Part shown: positions 1-11,636 of the stretch, piece by piece | Position numbering within the stretch: the stretch's first letter is position 1 | Layout: each line of letters starts with the position of its first letter | NCBI RefSeq assembly: GCF_000315915.1 | Contig: NC_020189.1 | Location: 372,001 to 436,000, forward strand | Direction: 5' to 3' | Length of the DNA: 64,000 nt | Origin: Henningerozyma blattae CBS 6284 | Lineage: Eukaryota > Ascomycota > Saccharomycetes > Saccharomycetales > Saccharomycetaceae | Notes under the pieces: model-generated | The model's input: the letters and a program-made list of their open reading frames with translations, nothing else | What the model was told of the DNA's origin: nothing | Database searches by the model: none | Made by a program: the position numbers and the translations under genes

Positions 1-424
1 TTCACATGCTTACAGTAGTGTATTACATACCATCTTATATAATTGCTTATTAATGCAAAGTGAGGAGAGTGGCGGGAGGGGGGGTAGGTAGTGCTATGTT
101 TATCGAAATACGGTAATAGAACGATACGAAACTCTCTTAGAACCAATAAATGGGCGTTTCATATTTTTTTTTAATTTTATTGTTTTTTTTATTTTTTTCA
201 AAAACATTTACTCTATGGATGATGAATAGATTAACTGGTTACAAAATAACTAGAACGGAAAAACTTCGCTTGGCAAAATTAAACATCAATTTTCGGAAAA
301 ACATGGTTCAATTATCTGTATTAGTTTGATCCACCGCGGTTAGTTCTCCGAAGAACTTACAAAAGCATATTTCCACGGAAGAGCTTTTTTCAAATGGCCC
401 TCCATTCTGGCCAGTCCCTGACAT

Positions 425-742
425 CACGTGCTACTACATTGCGGGGCTTGCATTCTGCCACGTGTGCACGTGCCATTTAGTCACCCCCACCAGCATTCCT
501 TACTGAATCTCAAACCTTTTCGGCTCTAATATTGTTCGGTTCTTTTTTATCGCCTGTAGCCGCCCACGCTGCCGCAGCGACGGCATGTGCGGCGCCTGCC
601 ACAATTTGCCCAGCAGCATAAATTGAATTTCCGTCTTCCACAGCTGTACAATTTGTGTCGCGGCACGTGCGTCATTCGCGGCATTCGCGGCATCTTTCCA
701 CAGTGGCACGTGACTTTAGGTGCCACAGGGCACTCTGTGGCG
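425..742 (+). promoter_or_regulatory. CYS4 upstream region with five CACGTG boxes and Met31/32-like sites
   Basis: CACGTG occurs five times, at 425-430, 459-464, 467-472, 664-669 and 707-712. The cores TGCCACAG (721-728) and CTGTGGCG (735-742) resemble the GCCACA/TGTGGC core bound by Met31/Met32. In yeast, sulfur-amino-acid genes are activated by Cbf1-Met4 at CACGTG with Met31/32, so this cluster 0.4-0.7 kb before CYS4 fits that control. Some boxes could serve a divergent gene beyond the left edge. The stretch is clearly GC-richer than its surroundings. The rest of 1-1151 holds no supported gene; a TA repeat lies at about 1018-1050. Confidence 0.55.
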
Positions 743-1151
743 TTAAAAAAAATTCCAGATTTACGGCATTTTCTCTATTTTGTGTGAATATCATCGATGC
801 GTTTTTTTTTTCATATGCCCATTACGCGAATGAATAAGCAGAAGCAAGTTTATCGCCAAGCATAGATAGACTGACTACACAATACACAACACAGTAGAAG
901 TGCATCACCATACACTAATCACAATGAGCTCTTGTGAATTTTCTAGTAATAACTGTCGCTGTCGTATTAGCAGCAAAATTTTCCACAGACAAATCTGTAA
1001 TCACACAGATATGTACATACATATATATATATATATATATCTATATATATTCCTTTATTATTTTAATGTCTATGTTTAATGCATATTTTCTTGTTTGTTT
1101 GTTTTTAGTTCGACAATTTAAAAAGAATATCGTCATTCAAACACATACATC

Positions 1152-2672
1152 ATGGATTCCAGACATAACGTTATTGATTTGGTCGGTAATACCCCATTAA
1201 TTGAATTGAAAAAGGTTCCAAAGGCTTACGGTATCAGACCAAAGATCTATGCCAAATTGGAATTGTATAACCCAGGTGGTTCCATCAAGGACCGTATTGC
1301 CAAATATATGATTGAAGATGCTGAAGCCAGAGGTATCATTGACCCAAGCAGATCCACTTTAATTGAACCAACTTCAGGTAACACTGGTATTGGTTTGGCT
1401 TTAATTGGTGCCATCAAAGGTTACAGAACCATCATCACTTTACCAGAAAAGATGTCCAATGAAAAAGTGTCTGTCTTGAAAGCCTTGGGTGCTGAAATCA
1501 TCAGAACTCCTACCCAAGCCGCTTGGGATTCTCCAGAATCTCATATCGGTGTTGCCAAGAAATTAGAAAAGGAAATCCCGGGTGCCATCATTTTAGATCA
1601 ATATAATAACATGCAAAACCCATTTGCCCATTACGAAGGTACCGGTAGAGAAATCAAAGAACAATTACAAGAATTGAAAAAATACGAAAAATTGAATGCT
1701 GTTATTGCCGGTGCTGGTACTGGTGGTACCATCTCTGGTATTGCTAAATATTTGAAAGAACAAAACCCAAAGATTAAAATTGTTGGTGCTGATCCAGAAG
1801 GTTCTATCTTGGCCCAACCTGCTAAATTGAATGAAACCGATTTGGCTGAATATAAAGTCGAAGGTATTGGTTATGATTTCATTCCAAACGTCTTGGACCG
1901 TTCTTTGGTTGATGTTTGGTACAAGACTACTGATAAGCCAGCTTTCAAATATGCCCGTCAAGTTATTGCTAACGAAGGTATGTTAGTTGGTGGTTCTTCT
2001 GGTTCTGCCTTCACCGCCTTGGTTGAATATTGTAAGGAACACCCTGAATTGACCGAAGATGATGTCATTGTCGTCATCTTCCCAGATTCCATCAGATCTT
2101 ACTTGACCAAATTCGCCGATGACCAATGGTTGAAGACTAATGGTTTATGGGACGACGAAGTCTTGTCTCGTTTCGATTTCTCCGGTATGAAGAGAGAAAT
2201 TGTTTCTGCATCCAAGACTACTGCTGAAAACGATGTCTTCAAGAACGCCACTGTTAAAGATTTGAATTTAAAACCAGTCATTTCTGTTAGAGATAACGCC
2301 ACAATCGACTCTGTCGTCAAGATCCTAAAGGATAACAGTTTTGATCAATTACCAGTCTTGAGTGCCGAAGGTAAATTACGCGGGTTAGTCACTTTATCAC
2401 AATTATTAAAGGGCTTATCCAATGGTAAGACCAAGAAAGACAGCATCGAAGGTATGTACTTCGATTTCAAAAAATTAAACAACTTTGATGAAATCTCCTC
2501 TTATAACGAAAACAAATCCGGTAAGAAGAAGTTCGTCAACTTCAGTACCACCACAAGATTGCATGAATTGAACGAGTTCTTTGAAAGAAACTCTTCTGCC
2601 ATCATCACCGATTCCAGCATGAAACCAGTCCATATCGTCACAAAGGTCGATCTATTGGATTTCTTGGCTTAA
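1152..2672 (+). CDS. CYS4: cystathionine beta-synthase
   Basis: Condenses serine and homocysteine to cystathionine, the first step of transsulfuration toward cysteine, in the cytosol. At 506 aa it is nearly the length of S. cerevisiae Cys4 (507). Residues 1-340 form the fold-type II PLP enzyme: PGGSIKDR carries the likely Schiff-base Lys46, TSGNTGIGLA is the asparagine/substrate loop, and GTGGTISGIA is the PLP phosphate-binding loop. Residues from about 370 to the end form the regulatory region with CBS-type segments (VKDLNLKPVISV, DNSFDQLPVL). There is no N-terminal heme-binding extension, as is normal for yeast. Codon use is strongly biased (GGT, TTG, AGA), suggesting high expression. The ATG at 1152 starts directly in the conserved N-terminus (IDLVGNTPLIEL). 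Confidence 0.98.
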   Translation: MDSRHNVIDLVGNTPLIELKKVPKAYGIRPKIYAKLELYNPGGSIKDRIAKYMIEDAEARGIIDPSRSTLIEPTSGNTGIGLALIGAIKGYRTIITLPEKMSNEKVSVLKALGAEIIRTPTQAAWDSPESHIGVAKKLEKEIPGAIILDQYNNMQNPFAHYEGTGREIKEQLQELKKYEKLNAVIAGAGTGGTISGIAKYLKEQNPKIKIVGADPEGSILAQPAKLNETDLAEYKVEGIGYDFIPNVLDRSLVDVWYKTTDKPAFKYARQVIANEGMLVGGSSGSAFTALVEYCKEHPELTEDDVIVVIFPDSIRSYLTKFADDQWLKTNGLWDDEVLSRFDFSGMKREIVSASKTTAENDVFKNATVKDLNLKPVISVRDNATIDSVVKILKDNSFDQLPVLSAEGKLRGLVTLSQLLKGLSNGKTKKDSIEGMYFDFKKLNNFDEISSYNENKSGKKKFVNFSTTTRLHELNEFFERNSSAIITDSSMKPVHIVTKVDLLDFLA

Positions 2673-4414
<1,742 letters not shown>

Positions 4415-5806
4415 AGAAAAAATAAATTTATTAGTGTTATTTATGCTATATATATATGTATGTATGTATATATGTATTGTAATATATGCCATGGAACATT
4501 CAAGGAAAAAATAGTAGTTTTATGTTCCACAGTTGAGATATATTCTGTTGTGTATATATATACAGGGTATATCTATAATTCTGTCTTATGTTATATATAC
4601 AATTTTTTATACTCAAGCTAAAGTTTACATTCACATAAAAAGATGTTAATTTTTATGTTAGCCTTTACTACTTAAAAAACAAGGTATTGTAGAATAAGAG
4701 AATAAGTAAGATTTAAATAGTGAGTTTCTTCTCCTAACGATACATTTTTAGCTTCATTTATAGGTCATTTACTTACAGCTTGTGGTAAATCTTTTATGTT
4801 ATTTTCTCTTGCTGTATACTCTGAGCATCATACTAGTAGACTTTTATGTCATTCGGTTTAGGTAATGTAGTAAATACCATAATTTGTTGTAAATTTGACA
4901 TTTTTCTAGGTAATTCTCATGTCTATTCAAATTATAATTTCTATTCCATGGAAAAGCAATAGGTTTCTTTGAAATAGATAGCAACTAAGTTAGAAAAGAA
5001 CAGTTCGTTGCCAAGTGGTTCGAGTAGTATATTGTTTGGCCCATAGTAGAATTTTGAAGTTATGATACCTTATCCAACATTATCCATTTTTTTTCAAATC
5101 TAACGACAAGCTTTGAGTATTGAGTATGTCTTATCACATATGATCGATCTGTCATAATTTTTTACAAGCTCCCTTCTCAAATTTCAAATCAGTTTTAAAT
5201 GACACTTTTCTTATTATTTTTTTAAACTTTTTTGGCGACAATAATTTGCTTTATCATTTATGTTTTCTATATATTATGGACTTATAAGTACATACCAATG
5301 TATCAGAGAAAATATGAAGTTCAAATGATAAACTTACAGTATGCTCTAGCCTAGCTTATGAATATAACGCTTAATAAATGATATTAGTTTAAAGCAGAAA
5401 TCCAACCGTTAACCAAGTTATTGTATTTTTGGACTCACAAAAATAAACTGGCACATTTGGACCATAAAATGATCTATAACAAACTACAGAAGCTACAAAC
5501 TTTTTAATGATGAGATGGTATTTTATATATATTTGATAAATAGAAAAGGTACTGTGTTAATGAGAATCTTACACAGTGAAGAGGACATATTGTATAATGC
5601 AATGTCAGAGGATTATTGTAGTAGTACAGAATTCTCCTGTCATGTTTATTCCATGTTGATATTATCTGGCATAGCTTCAGTGTGATGTGACCATTATATA
5701 TTGAAGTGGAAGCAATATATTACCGTACTGCAGACTCTTTATTGTATTAATAGATTCAATAATTTGATTCTTTGATTATTAATAATAATAGTTTTCTACA
5801 AAAAAT
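4415..5806. other. gene-free AT-rich stretch between HEM2 and the LTR pair
   Basis: About 1.4 kb with no ORF of note, no tRNA and no recognisable repeat apart from short TA-rich runs near 4447-4476 and 4553-4570. HEM2 ends on its left and SSA2 ends far to its right, so it lies inside a convergent interval that needs no promoter. Confidence 0.5.
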
Positions 5807-6231
5807 TGTTGTAAAACCATCTAAGCGCCGTCACCTTTCATGTAATACTTACAAGAAATCGGTACAAGAGAAGCCTCGAGAGAGGACAGATCAGCTGACC
5901 ACAGCTGAGAAACAACTATTCAGCAGGCGTGGAACATCAACTGTAACCACTGAATCTGCACACACTTCCGGTTCATCTCGAACACCTATTAGTAAGAATG
6001 ACACCCAGGTTTCAATGAGTGTACCGTATCTTGTAACTATACACCCAGAACTGTCCATTTCCAAAGGTGTATATAAGGAGCATGTATAGATCGATATGCT
6101 ACTATATACCATATAGAGAAGGACCAAGGGGAGATACAATAATCTTGTGTAATACAACCTGTAGCTACTGATCTCAGTACCATCCGAACTCTGAAACATC
6201 ACCCACGTCCTGCTAGTCTCGTATTACAACG
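5807..6231 (+). mobile_element. solo LTR, Ty3/sigma-like (copy 1)
   Basis: Starts TGTTGTAAAACC and ends TCGTATTACAACG; the last base has changed from the A expected for the matching terminal inverted repeat TGTTGTA/TACAACA. The 425-bp sequence is shared, in the opposite orientation, with the shorter copy at 16042-16257, which defines its ends. Flanks are AAAAT (5802-5806) and AAAAA (6232-6236), an imperfect 5-bp target duplication. It holds a TATA-like TATATAAG near 6070 and a TGAAACA pheromone-response-like motif at 6192-6198. No internal gag/pol lies beside it, so it is a solo LTR left by recombination. ORFs crossing it are chance. Confidence 0.82.
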
Positions 6232-6236
6232 AAAAA

Positions 6237-6651
6237 TGTTGTAAACCAACTTAGGAGTACGATACACTTAAAGAGTAACTACCAAAACTTAACTTAACAA
6301 TCTTATTAACTTAATACCAGTTAATCCTTCGAACTTACGGATATAATTGTTGTTCTTTTTAAACTAAATAACTATATATAAGAACTATAAATTTGTGTCT
6401 TAAGTCTGGAAAAGCTGGCCTTTAAATACTTTTCAAAGGTCAACGCCAGCTTTCCCATTTTACTTTAATTGGACTGTTTGTAAACTTACTTACAAGGGTA
6501 GGAGTGCACAGTTTAAGTAATGCTGGCTAACTAGTAGAGATTATGCATCGAACCGATATTCACAGGTATGCAACTAACAGTTGCTCAGTGTTATGTATAA
6601 TTTCTAGTTAGCAACTTGTAGATGAGTATAAAGTCAATCTCGTCTACAACA
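6237..6651 (+). mobile_element. solo LTR, related ends but different interior (copy 2)
   Basis: Starts TGTTGTAAACC and ends CTCGTCTACAACA, with perfect 7-bp terminal inverted repeats (TGTTGTA/TACAACA). It is flanked by a perfect 5-bp target duplication AAAAA at 6232-6236 and 6652-6656, though a homopolymer duplication is weak evidence on its own. Its end is 12 bp before the first base of tRNA-Pro, close to the tRNA transcription start, where Ty3-like elements integrate. The interior does not obviously match copy 1, so it is a diverged or separate family. It carries a two-part hairpin: AAAGCTGG (6411-6418) with CCAGCTTT (6446-6453), and CCTTT (6419-6423) with AAAGG (6435-6439). Confidence 0.75.
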
Positions 6652-6663
6652 AAAAACAGAAAC

Positions 6664-6751
6664 GGGCGTGTGGTCTAGTGGTATGATTCTCGCTTTGGGT
6701 TGTTTAACACAAGTATGCGAGAGGCCCTGGGTTCAATTCCCAGCTCGCCCC
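6664..6751 (+). tRNA. tRNA-Pro (UGG), with intron
   Basis: A complete cloverleaf: acceptor strand GGGCGTG pairs with CTCGCCC (6744-6750, one U-U mismatch), anticodon stem CTCGC/GCGAG, T-loop GGTTCAATTCC, unpaired C at 6751. Anticodon TGG is at 6696-6698. A 16-nt intron (6700-6715) sits after position 37, the standard place for yeast tRNA introns; S. cerevisiae tRNA-Pro(UGG) also has one. A box B-type GGTTCAATTCC is clear. A T-rich run right after the gene (from 6752) can terminate RNA polymerase III. CCA is not encoded, as expected. Confidence 0.97.
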
Positions 6752-7909
6752 TTTTCTTTTTGTAACTGTAACAATTTTAAGCTTTGCTACTTCCAGTAGT
6801 ATATCCTTTTGTTTTCTGGTTCTTTCTTCTTTGTTCTACCTTAACACTCTAGTTTATTCTTTTAGCTTTAGATTCTTAAATAGGATTTATATTCATGATT
6901 CACTTACTTGTTAATTAACATATTCATTCCGTTATCACGTGATCCTGATTTATACACGTGACTAAAGTAGCTCGCACTACGTGACACTTTTTTAAAAATA
7001 TTTGGTTAAAATCACGTGAAAGTGAACCAAACGTTAATTACGAAGAATATAACGGTTACATATTTTATTTGAAGCTGACCTCTCATTTGTCATGATCTTT
7101 TTTTAAACTAATAGATATAATTAATATATTTTCTTTATCAAACTCTAAGTTATGCTAAAGTTATTTTATATCCTTACTAATAAGATGAATGTATTTCGGC
7201 TACACCTTGACTTATTACAATCTCTATCAAAATTTTTCGTGTTGAAATTTCTCTTTTAGCTTATGTTTCAAGTTCAAATATATTACTAATATATGTGGTC
7301 AAGTATGCTTATTTTTAGTCCATCTGATGCATATACTACATAACATCTAGAAGGAACAACCTATAATACAGCTTTGAATATTGGTGTAACAGAAAGTTAT
7401 GTGAATGTATAAGTTAAACTTCGGTACGGCTATAGTAATATTATGTTTTATATAAAAAAGTATTTGTTTGAGACTAATGTAGCAATTTCCTAGGTTATTT
7501 ACCATTTAGTGTACATTAATTCCTCCGTCCAGCACTAATATTTAATATTAAATGTTAAAAATGAATAATTTTATTACGAGTTAAGAACGATTAAGGCAGA
7601 TTACTCTTGGTATAAAGATATATTTTGTAAGAAACAATGTTTAATTAATGGATTGCTTTGCGTGCTGCATAATATATAAATATGACTTATTGGTCTGGCT
7701 TCCCAATTTCCTATCTGTCTCTATTAAGGTGTTTATCAAAGTCTTAGCTTGTTGGTATATTGAAACGTAAACTTTAAAAATTTATAAAATAAATTTAATT
7801 ATTACACAATGTGAAAGAATAAATAGTAAATAAATGACTATATAGAATAATAAACATAAGAAGTATCTATCAATGAAAAATAAAAGACATCAATTAATGA
7901 TTAAATAAA
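6752..7909. other. gene-free stretch after tRNA-Pro with a CACGTG cluster
   Basis: Three CACGTG boxes lie within 83 bp, at 6936-6941, 6955-6960 and 7013-7018, with a related TACGTGAC near 6979. No gene starts nearby: the next ORF, SSA2, ends at 7910 facing this region. The remainder is AT-rich and featureless. The boxes may be a remnant of a lost promoter. Confidence 0.5.
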
Positions 7910-9829
7910 TTAATCAACTTCTTCAACAGTTGGACCTTCAGCATCTGGGGCTGGTGGAGCACCGCCTGGGAAACCACCTGGAGCAGCGCCACCTGGAGCA
8001 CCACCGGCTTGATATAATTTTGTCATGATTGGGTTAGCAACGCTTTGTAAGTCCTTCAACATATCATCGAATTCTTCTTTAGAAGCAGTTTGGTTGCTGT
8101 CCATCCAAGAGATAACTTCGTCAGCTTTCTTAGTAACAGCTTCCTTATCAGCTTCATCTAATTTGTCACCAGCTTCACCGACAGATTGTTTTAAAGAGTA
8201 AGCAATAGATTCTAATTGATTCTTAGATTGGATTCTTTCAGTTTCTTTTTCATCTTCTTCCTTGAATTTTTCGGCTTCAGCAACCATCTTTTCAATATCG
8301 TCCTTAGATAATCTACCCTTATCGTTGGTAATGGTAATCTTAGAGGACTTACCGGTACCCTTTTCAACGGCAGAAACGTTTAAGATACCATTGGCATCAA
8401 TATCGAAAGTAACTTCAATTTGTGGGACACCTCTTGGAGCTGGTGGAATACCAGATAATTCGAACTTACCTAATAAGTTGTTGTCCTTAGTCTTAGCTCT
8501 TTCACCTTCGAAGACTTGAATCAAGACACCTGGTTGGTTGTCAGCATATGTAGAGAAGACTTCAGATTTCTTGGTTGGAATAGTAGAGTTTCTTGGAATT
8601 AACTTAGTCATAACACCACCAGCAGTTTCAATACCTAAGGATAATGGAGCAACATCCAATAACAATAAATCTTGAGTCTTAGAAGATTCATCACCAGTCA
8701 AAATAGCAGCTTGGACAGCAGCACCATAAGCAACAGCTTCATCTGGGTTAATAGATCTGTTTGGTTCCTTACCGTTGAAGTAATCAGCAACTAATTTTTG
8801 AACCTTTGGAATTCTGGTAGAACCACCGACCAAAACAATTTCGTGAACAGCAGATTTGTCTAATTTAGCATCTCTTAAAACCTTTTCAACTGGATCAATA
8901 GTAGATCTGAATAAATCAGCACATAATTCTTCGAATCTGGCTCTGGTAATGGAAGTGTAGAAATCAATACCTTCGAATAAGGAGTCAATTTCAATAGAAG
9001 TTTGGGCAGAAGAAGATAAAGTTCTCTTAGCTCTTTCACAAGCAGTTCTTAATCTTCTCAAAGCTCTTTGGTTAGTGGTTAAATCCTTCTTGTTCTTTCT
9101 CTTGAATTCTTGAACGAAGTGATTGACCAATCTGTTATCGAAATCTTCACCACCTAAATGGGTGTCACCAGCAGTAGCTCTAACTTCGAAGATACCTTCT
9201 TCAATGGATAATAAGGAAACATCGAAAGTACCACCACCTAAATCGAAAATCAAAACATTTTCTTCATGGCCTTTCTTGTCCAAACCGTAAGCAATGGCGG
9301 CAGCAGTTGGTTCGTTAATGATTCTTAAAACATTCAAACCAGCAATAGTACCAGCATCCTTGGTAGCTTGTCTTTGAGAGTCATTGAAATAAGCTGGAAC
9401 GGTAACGACAGCATCGTTAACCTTGCAACCCAAGTAAGATTCGGCAGTTTCCTTCATCTTACCTAAGACCATGGAAGAGATTTGTTCAGGAGTGAAGGTC
9501 TTCTTTTCACCCTTGTATTCAACGGTGATTTGTGGCTTACCATCAATGTCAACAACCTTGAATGGGAAATGTTTCATATCACCTTGGACTTCATGGTCAG
9601 AGAAGTTTCTACCAATCAAACGCTTAGCGTCAAAAACGGTGTTAGATGGGTTCATGGCAGCTTGGTTCTTAGCAGCATCACCAATTAATCTTTCAGTGTC
9701 AGTAAAGGCAACGAAAGATGGAGTGGTTCTGTTACCTTGATCATTGGCGATAATATCAACTCTATCATTAGAAAAGTGGGCAACACAGGAATAGGTAGTA
9801 CCTAAATCAATACCAACAGCTTTAGACAT
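7910..9829 (-). CDS. SSA2: cytosolic HSP70 chaperone, Ssa family
   Basis: ATP-dependent chaperone that folds new and stressed proteins, helps translocation into organelles, and works with Ydj1/Sis1 J-proteins. At 639 aa (Ssa2 is 639, Ssa1 642) it is full length. ATPase motifs: IDLGTTYSC near residue 8, [13 protein letters not shown] near 197, [10 protein letters not shown] near 335. Then come the peptide-binding domain, an alpha-helical lid and a GGAPGG-rich tail ending in EEVD, the TPR-cochaperone anchor of cytosolic members. Codon use is extremely biased, a sign of very high expression. POM33 and HIF1 follow upstream in the same orientation, as beside S. cerevisiae SSA2 (YLL024C), which is why SSA2 was chosen over SSA1. 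Confidence 0.95.
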   Translation of the reverse strand: MSKAVGIDLGTTYSCVAHFSNDRVDIIANDQGNRTTPSFVAFTDTERLIGDAAKNQAAMNPSNTVFDAKRLIGRNFSDHEVQGDMKHFPFKVVDIDGKPQITVEYKGEKKTFTPEQISSMVLGKMKETAESYLGCKVNDAVVTVPAYFNDSQRQATKDAGTIAGLNVLRIINEPTAAAIAYGLDKKGHEENVLIFDLGGGTFDVSLLSIEEGIFEVRATAGDTHLGGEDFDNRLVNHFVQEFKRKNKKDLTTNQRALRRLRTACERAKRTLSSSAQTSIEIDSLFEGIDFYTSITRARFEELCADLFRSTIDPVEKVLRDAKLDKSAVHEIVLVGGSTRIPKVQKLVADYFNGKEPNRSINPDEAVAYGAAVQAAILTGDESSKTQDLLLLDVAPLSLGIETAGGVMTKLIPRNSTIPTKKSEVFSTYADNQPGVLIQVFEGERAKTKDNNLLGKFELSGIPPAPRGVPQIEVTFDIDANGILNVSAVEKGTGKSSKITITNDKGRLSKDDIEKMVAEAEKFKEEDEKETERIQSKNQLESIAYSLKQSVGEAGDKLDEADKEAVTKKADEVISWMDSNQTASKEEFDDMLKDLQSVANPIMTKLYQAGGAPGGAAPGGFPGGAPPAPDAEGPTVEEVD

Positions 9830-10037
9830 TTTTTTTTACAGTTATAGCAGAATAAGTCTTATTCTTAACCTCTTCGAAAAGACGGGAAATGGAATAAAAG
9901 GGTTGTTTTCTGACAAATGAATATCCAAAATCAATCTAATCTTTAAATAGAGATTTTCAAGCATTTATATATCTCAAATATTCGAAGGGATGAACAAAAA
10001 TTGGAAATCTCTTGAAATTTGTCTAGGCTAGAAAAGA

Positions 10038-10063
10038 TTCTGGAAGATTCGATGGAACTTTTC
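10038..10063 (-). promoter_or_regulatory. heat shock element upstream of SSA2
   Basis: TTCTGGAAGATTC (10038-10050) is three perfectly spaced alternating TTC/GAA units, the consensus for Hsf1 trimers. It is followed by further GAA and TTC units to 10063, and a two-unit TTCTCGAA lies at 10055+100 (10155-10162). The site is about 210 bp upstream of the SSA2 start. Hsf1 control of SSA genes is established in S. cerevisiae. Confidence 0.75.
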
Positions 10064-10453
10064 AAATTACCGGTTTCGGACAGATTCTTCGTAAAAAAGT
10101 TTCTATGAAATTCCACAAAATTTAGTTATAATAAAGAAAAGCGGCGCTGGAAAATTCTCGAAAAATCGATTCTTAAATTGCACGTGCAAATATGTAGATT
10201 TTCATAGAGGCGTATTTCTTTTGTAATACAAAGTTTGAATTAGAGGTAGCCTTAAAACAAAAGATTTTTCAGGTATTCATTGTGATCTTTCTCAAATAAT
10301 GTCAGTCATTGGCTCGTGTTGATAGCTTCACTATTAAGATGATAAGCAATTAACAATTGTATTTAGTTTGCTATATACGGGTAAAAATAGATTTTACTAT
10401 ATCTATATGTATATTAACTATTAGAATTATTGTGACGAAGTCGTATTTTACCT

Positions 10454-11215
10454 TTAATGACTCTTGGAACTATTTAACTTTAGTTCAGTAGTGATGTTAT
10501 GACTGGCAACACGAGTTAATAAAAGTTTGGCATTAGTATACATTTGTTTGACGGGGAGTGGCACTGATGGATGAGCAATTAGTCCATCAAGACGTACCCT
10601 CCATTGAGCAAAAGCTGCCTTGGTATATTTAGATGATTCATATTTTAATTTCATAAAAATTGAATAAAATATCAATACCATCCATGAATTTGGGAACCAT
10701 AAGATAGCACGCAAAATTGCTAAAACTAAAATAAAGAGTTCTGTAACACCAACGTAGTGCATACAACGATCATTATAGGTATGTACAAATGTAGATATCT
10801 CCCTGACAGTCTTACTATTAGTTGAATTCCATTTGCAAACGTGGGGTAATAAAGTAGTTTTTAAGTAGATCAATCCATGAAATAACGAAAACATAAAATA
10901 TGGTACTAGTGCAAATGGAAATCTTGAAGTAAACAACCACAATAGTGCTAATCCTAAATATTGTGCATTGTCGTTACGAGCAACGGAATTAAACGTAATC
11001 TTATTCTTGTGCAGAATAAAATGCTGATAGGTAATTATACCAAAACTCTCAATTACACCCAATAAGGAGACATAATACAGGCTTGAAAATCCTAAAACTG
11101 TGTACAATGTGGAGCATATTAAAACTAAGGCATGTCCCAGAAACCAGCAGAATTGTAATGATTTAAGAATTTCAGAGACTGGACGACTCTTAGGAGGGAT
11201 AGAAGACTTTACCAT
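10454..11215 (-). CDS. POM33: nuclear pore/ER transmembrane protein of the Pom33/Per33 family
   Basis: Membrane protein of the Pom33/Per33 (Tts1, TMEM33) family. Pom33 associates with nuclear pore complexes and contributes to pore biogenesis and distribution; Per33 is mainly in the ER. At 253 aa it is slightly shorter than Pom33 (279). Several hydrophobic helices are visible: FLGHALVLICSTLYTVLGF, YVSLLGVIESFGIIT, LGLALLWLFTSRFPFALVPY, and LFILVLAILRAILWFPNSW. The C-terminal tail is basic and hydrophilic, where Pom33 has an amphipathic helix. It lies between SSA2 and HIF1 as YLL023C does, which favours POM33 over its paralogue PER33. Confidence 0.88.
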   Translation of the reverse strand: MVKSSIPPKSRPVSEILKSLQFCWFLGHALVLICSTLYTVLGFSSLYYVSLLGVIESFGIITYQHFILHKNKITFNSVARNDNAQYLGLALLWLFTSRFPFALVPYFMFSLFHGLIYLKTTLLPHVCKWNSTNSKTVREISTFVHTYNDRCMHYVGVTELFILVLAILRAILWFPNSWMVLIFYSIFMKLKYESSKYTKAAFAQWRVRLDGLIAHPSVPLPVKQMYTNAKLLLTRVASHNITTELKLNSSKSH

Positions 11216-11636
11216 ATCAATTTAGCAATTGTAACGGTGGTTGAAGTTCTATTTGTAGTGATTAAAGTATTATGAGTTTTAGAATATTTCTTATCTGGCA
11301 GCCAAACCTAGTTTTTTTAATTATGCAGATTCCTTATTAATTTTTTTTCTTTAGATATCCCGAAATGTATGTTATGTATGTGAGTGGGTTATTTAGGGAA
11401 TCTGAATTGATTAGGAAACTAAAGAGTAACGGATAAAAAATTTTAAATTCCAGAACATAAAGGAGGTCGGGAAAATGGCAATCTCATCGAAATAGTCGCA
11501 GATACTTATATATTATCTACATAATAGATATAATAAATCCTATCCATGTAGAGTGGCATGCAATTGACTGTTGGTAGGATTCTACCTGTAACTACATAAT
11601 TTGATAAAAGTAATAAATTGGTTATTAGTCGTCCAA
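11216..11636. other. POM33-HIF1 intergenic region
   Basis: About 420 bp that must carry the POM33 promoter (POM33 starts at 11215 on the minus strand) and the HIF1 3' end. No specific binding motif stands out. Confidence 0.4.

Noticed and set aside
286..310. TTTTCGGAAAAA motif, CDEIII-like core on the minus strand
   Set aside because: The flanking 100 bp is not strongly AT-rich and the nearby ATCACGTG (423-430) is in the wrong orientation for a centromere.
500..837. Short overlapping ORFs upstream of CYS4
   Set aside because: They overlap the CACGTG-rich promoter on several frames and arise from locally high GC.
934..1200. 88-codon ORF overlapping the CYS4 start, and a possible 5' UTR intron ending at TTTTTAG (1102-1108)
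   Set aside because: The ORF is low-complexity (YIYIYIY) across a TA repeat; no GTATGT or TACTAAC precedes the polypyrimidine-AG.
5772..6202. ORFs on both strands across the first LTR (about 100 codons each)
   Set aside because: They lie within LTR sequence, have no protein features, and the related copy 3 does not keep the frames.
7910..9829. Possibility that the HSP70 is an ER (Kar2) or mitochondrial (Ssc1) type
   Set aside because: It ends in EEVD and has neither a signal peptide nor HDEL.
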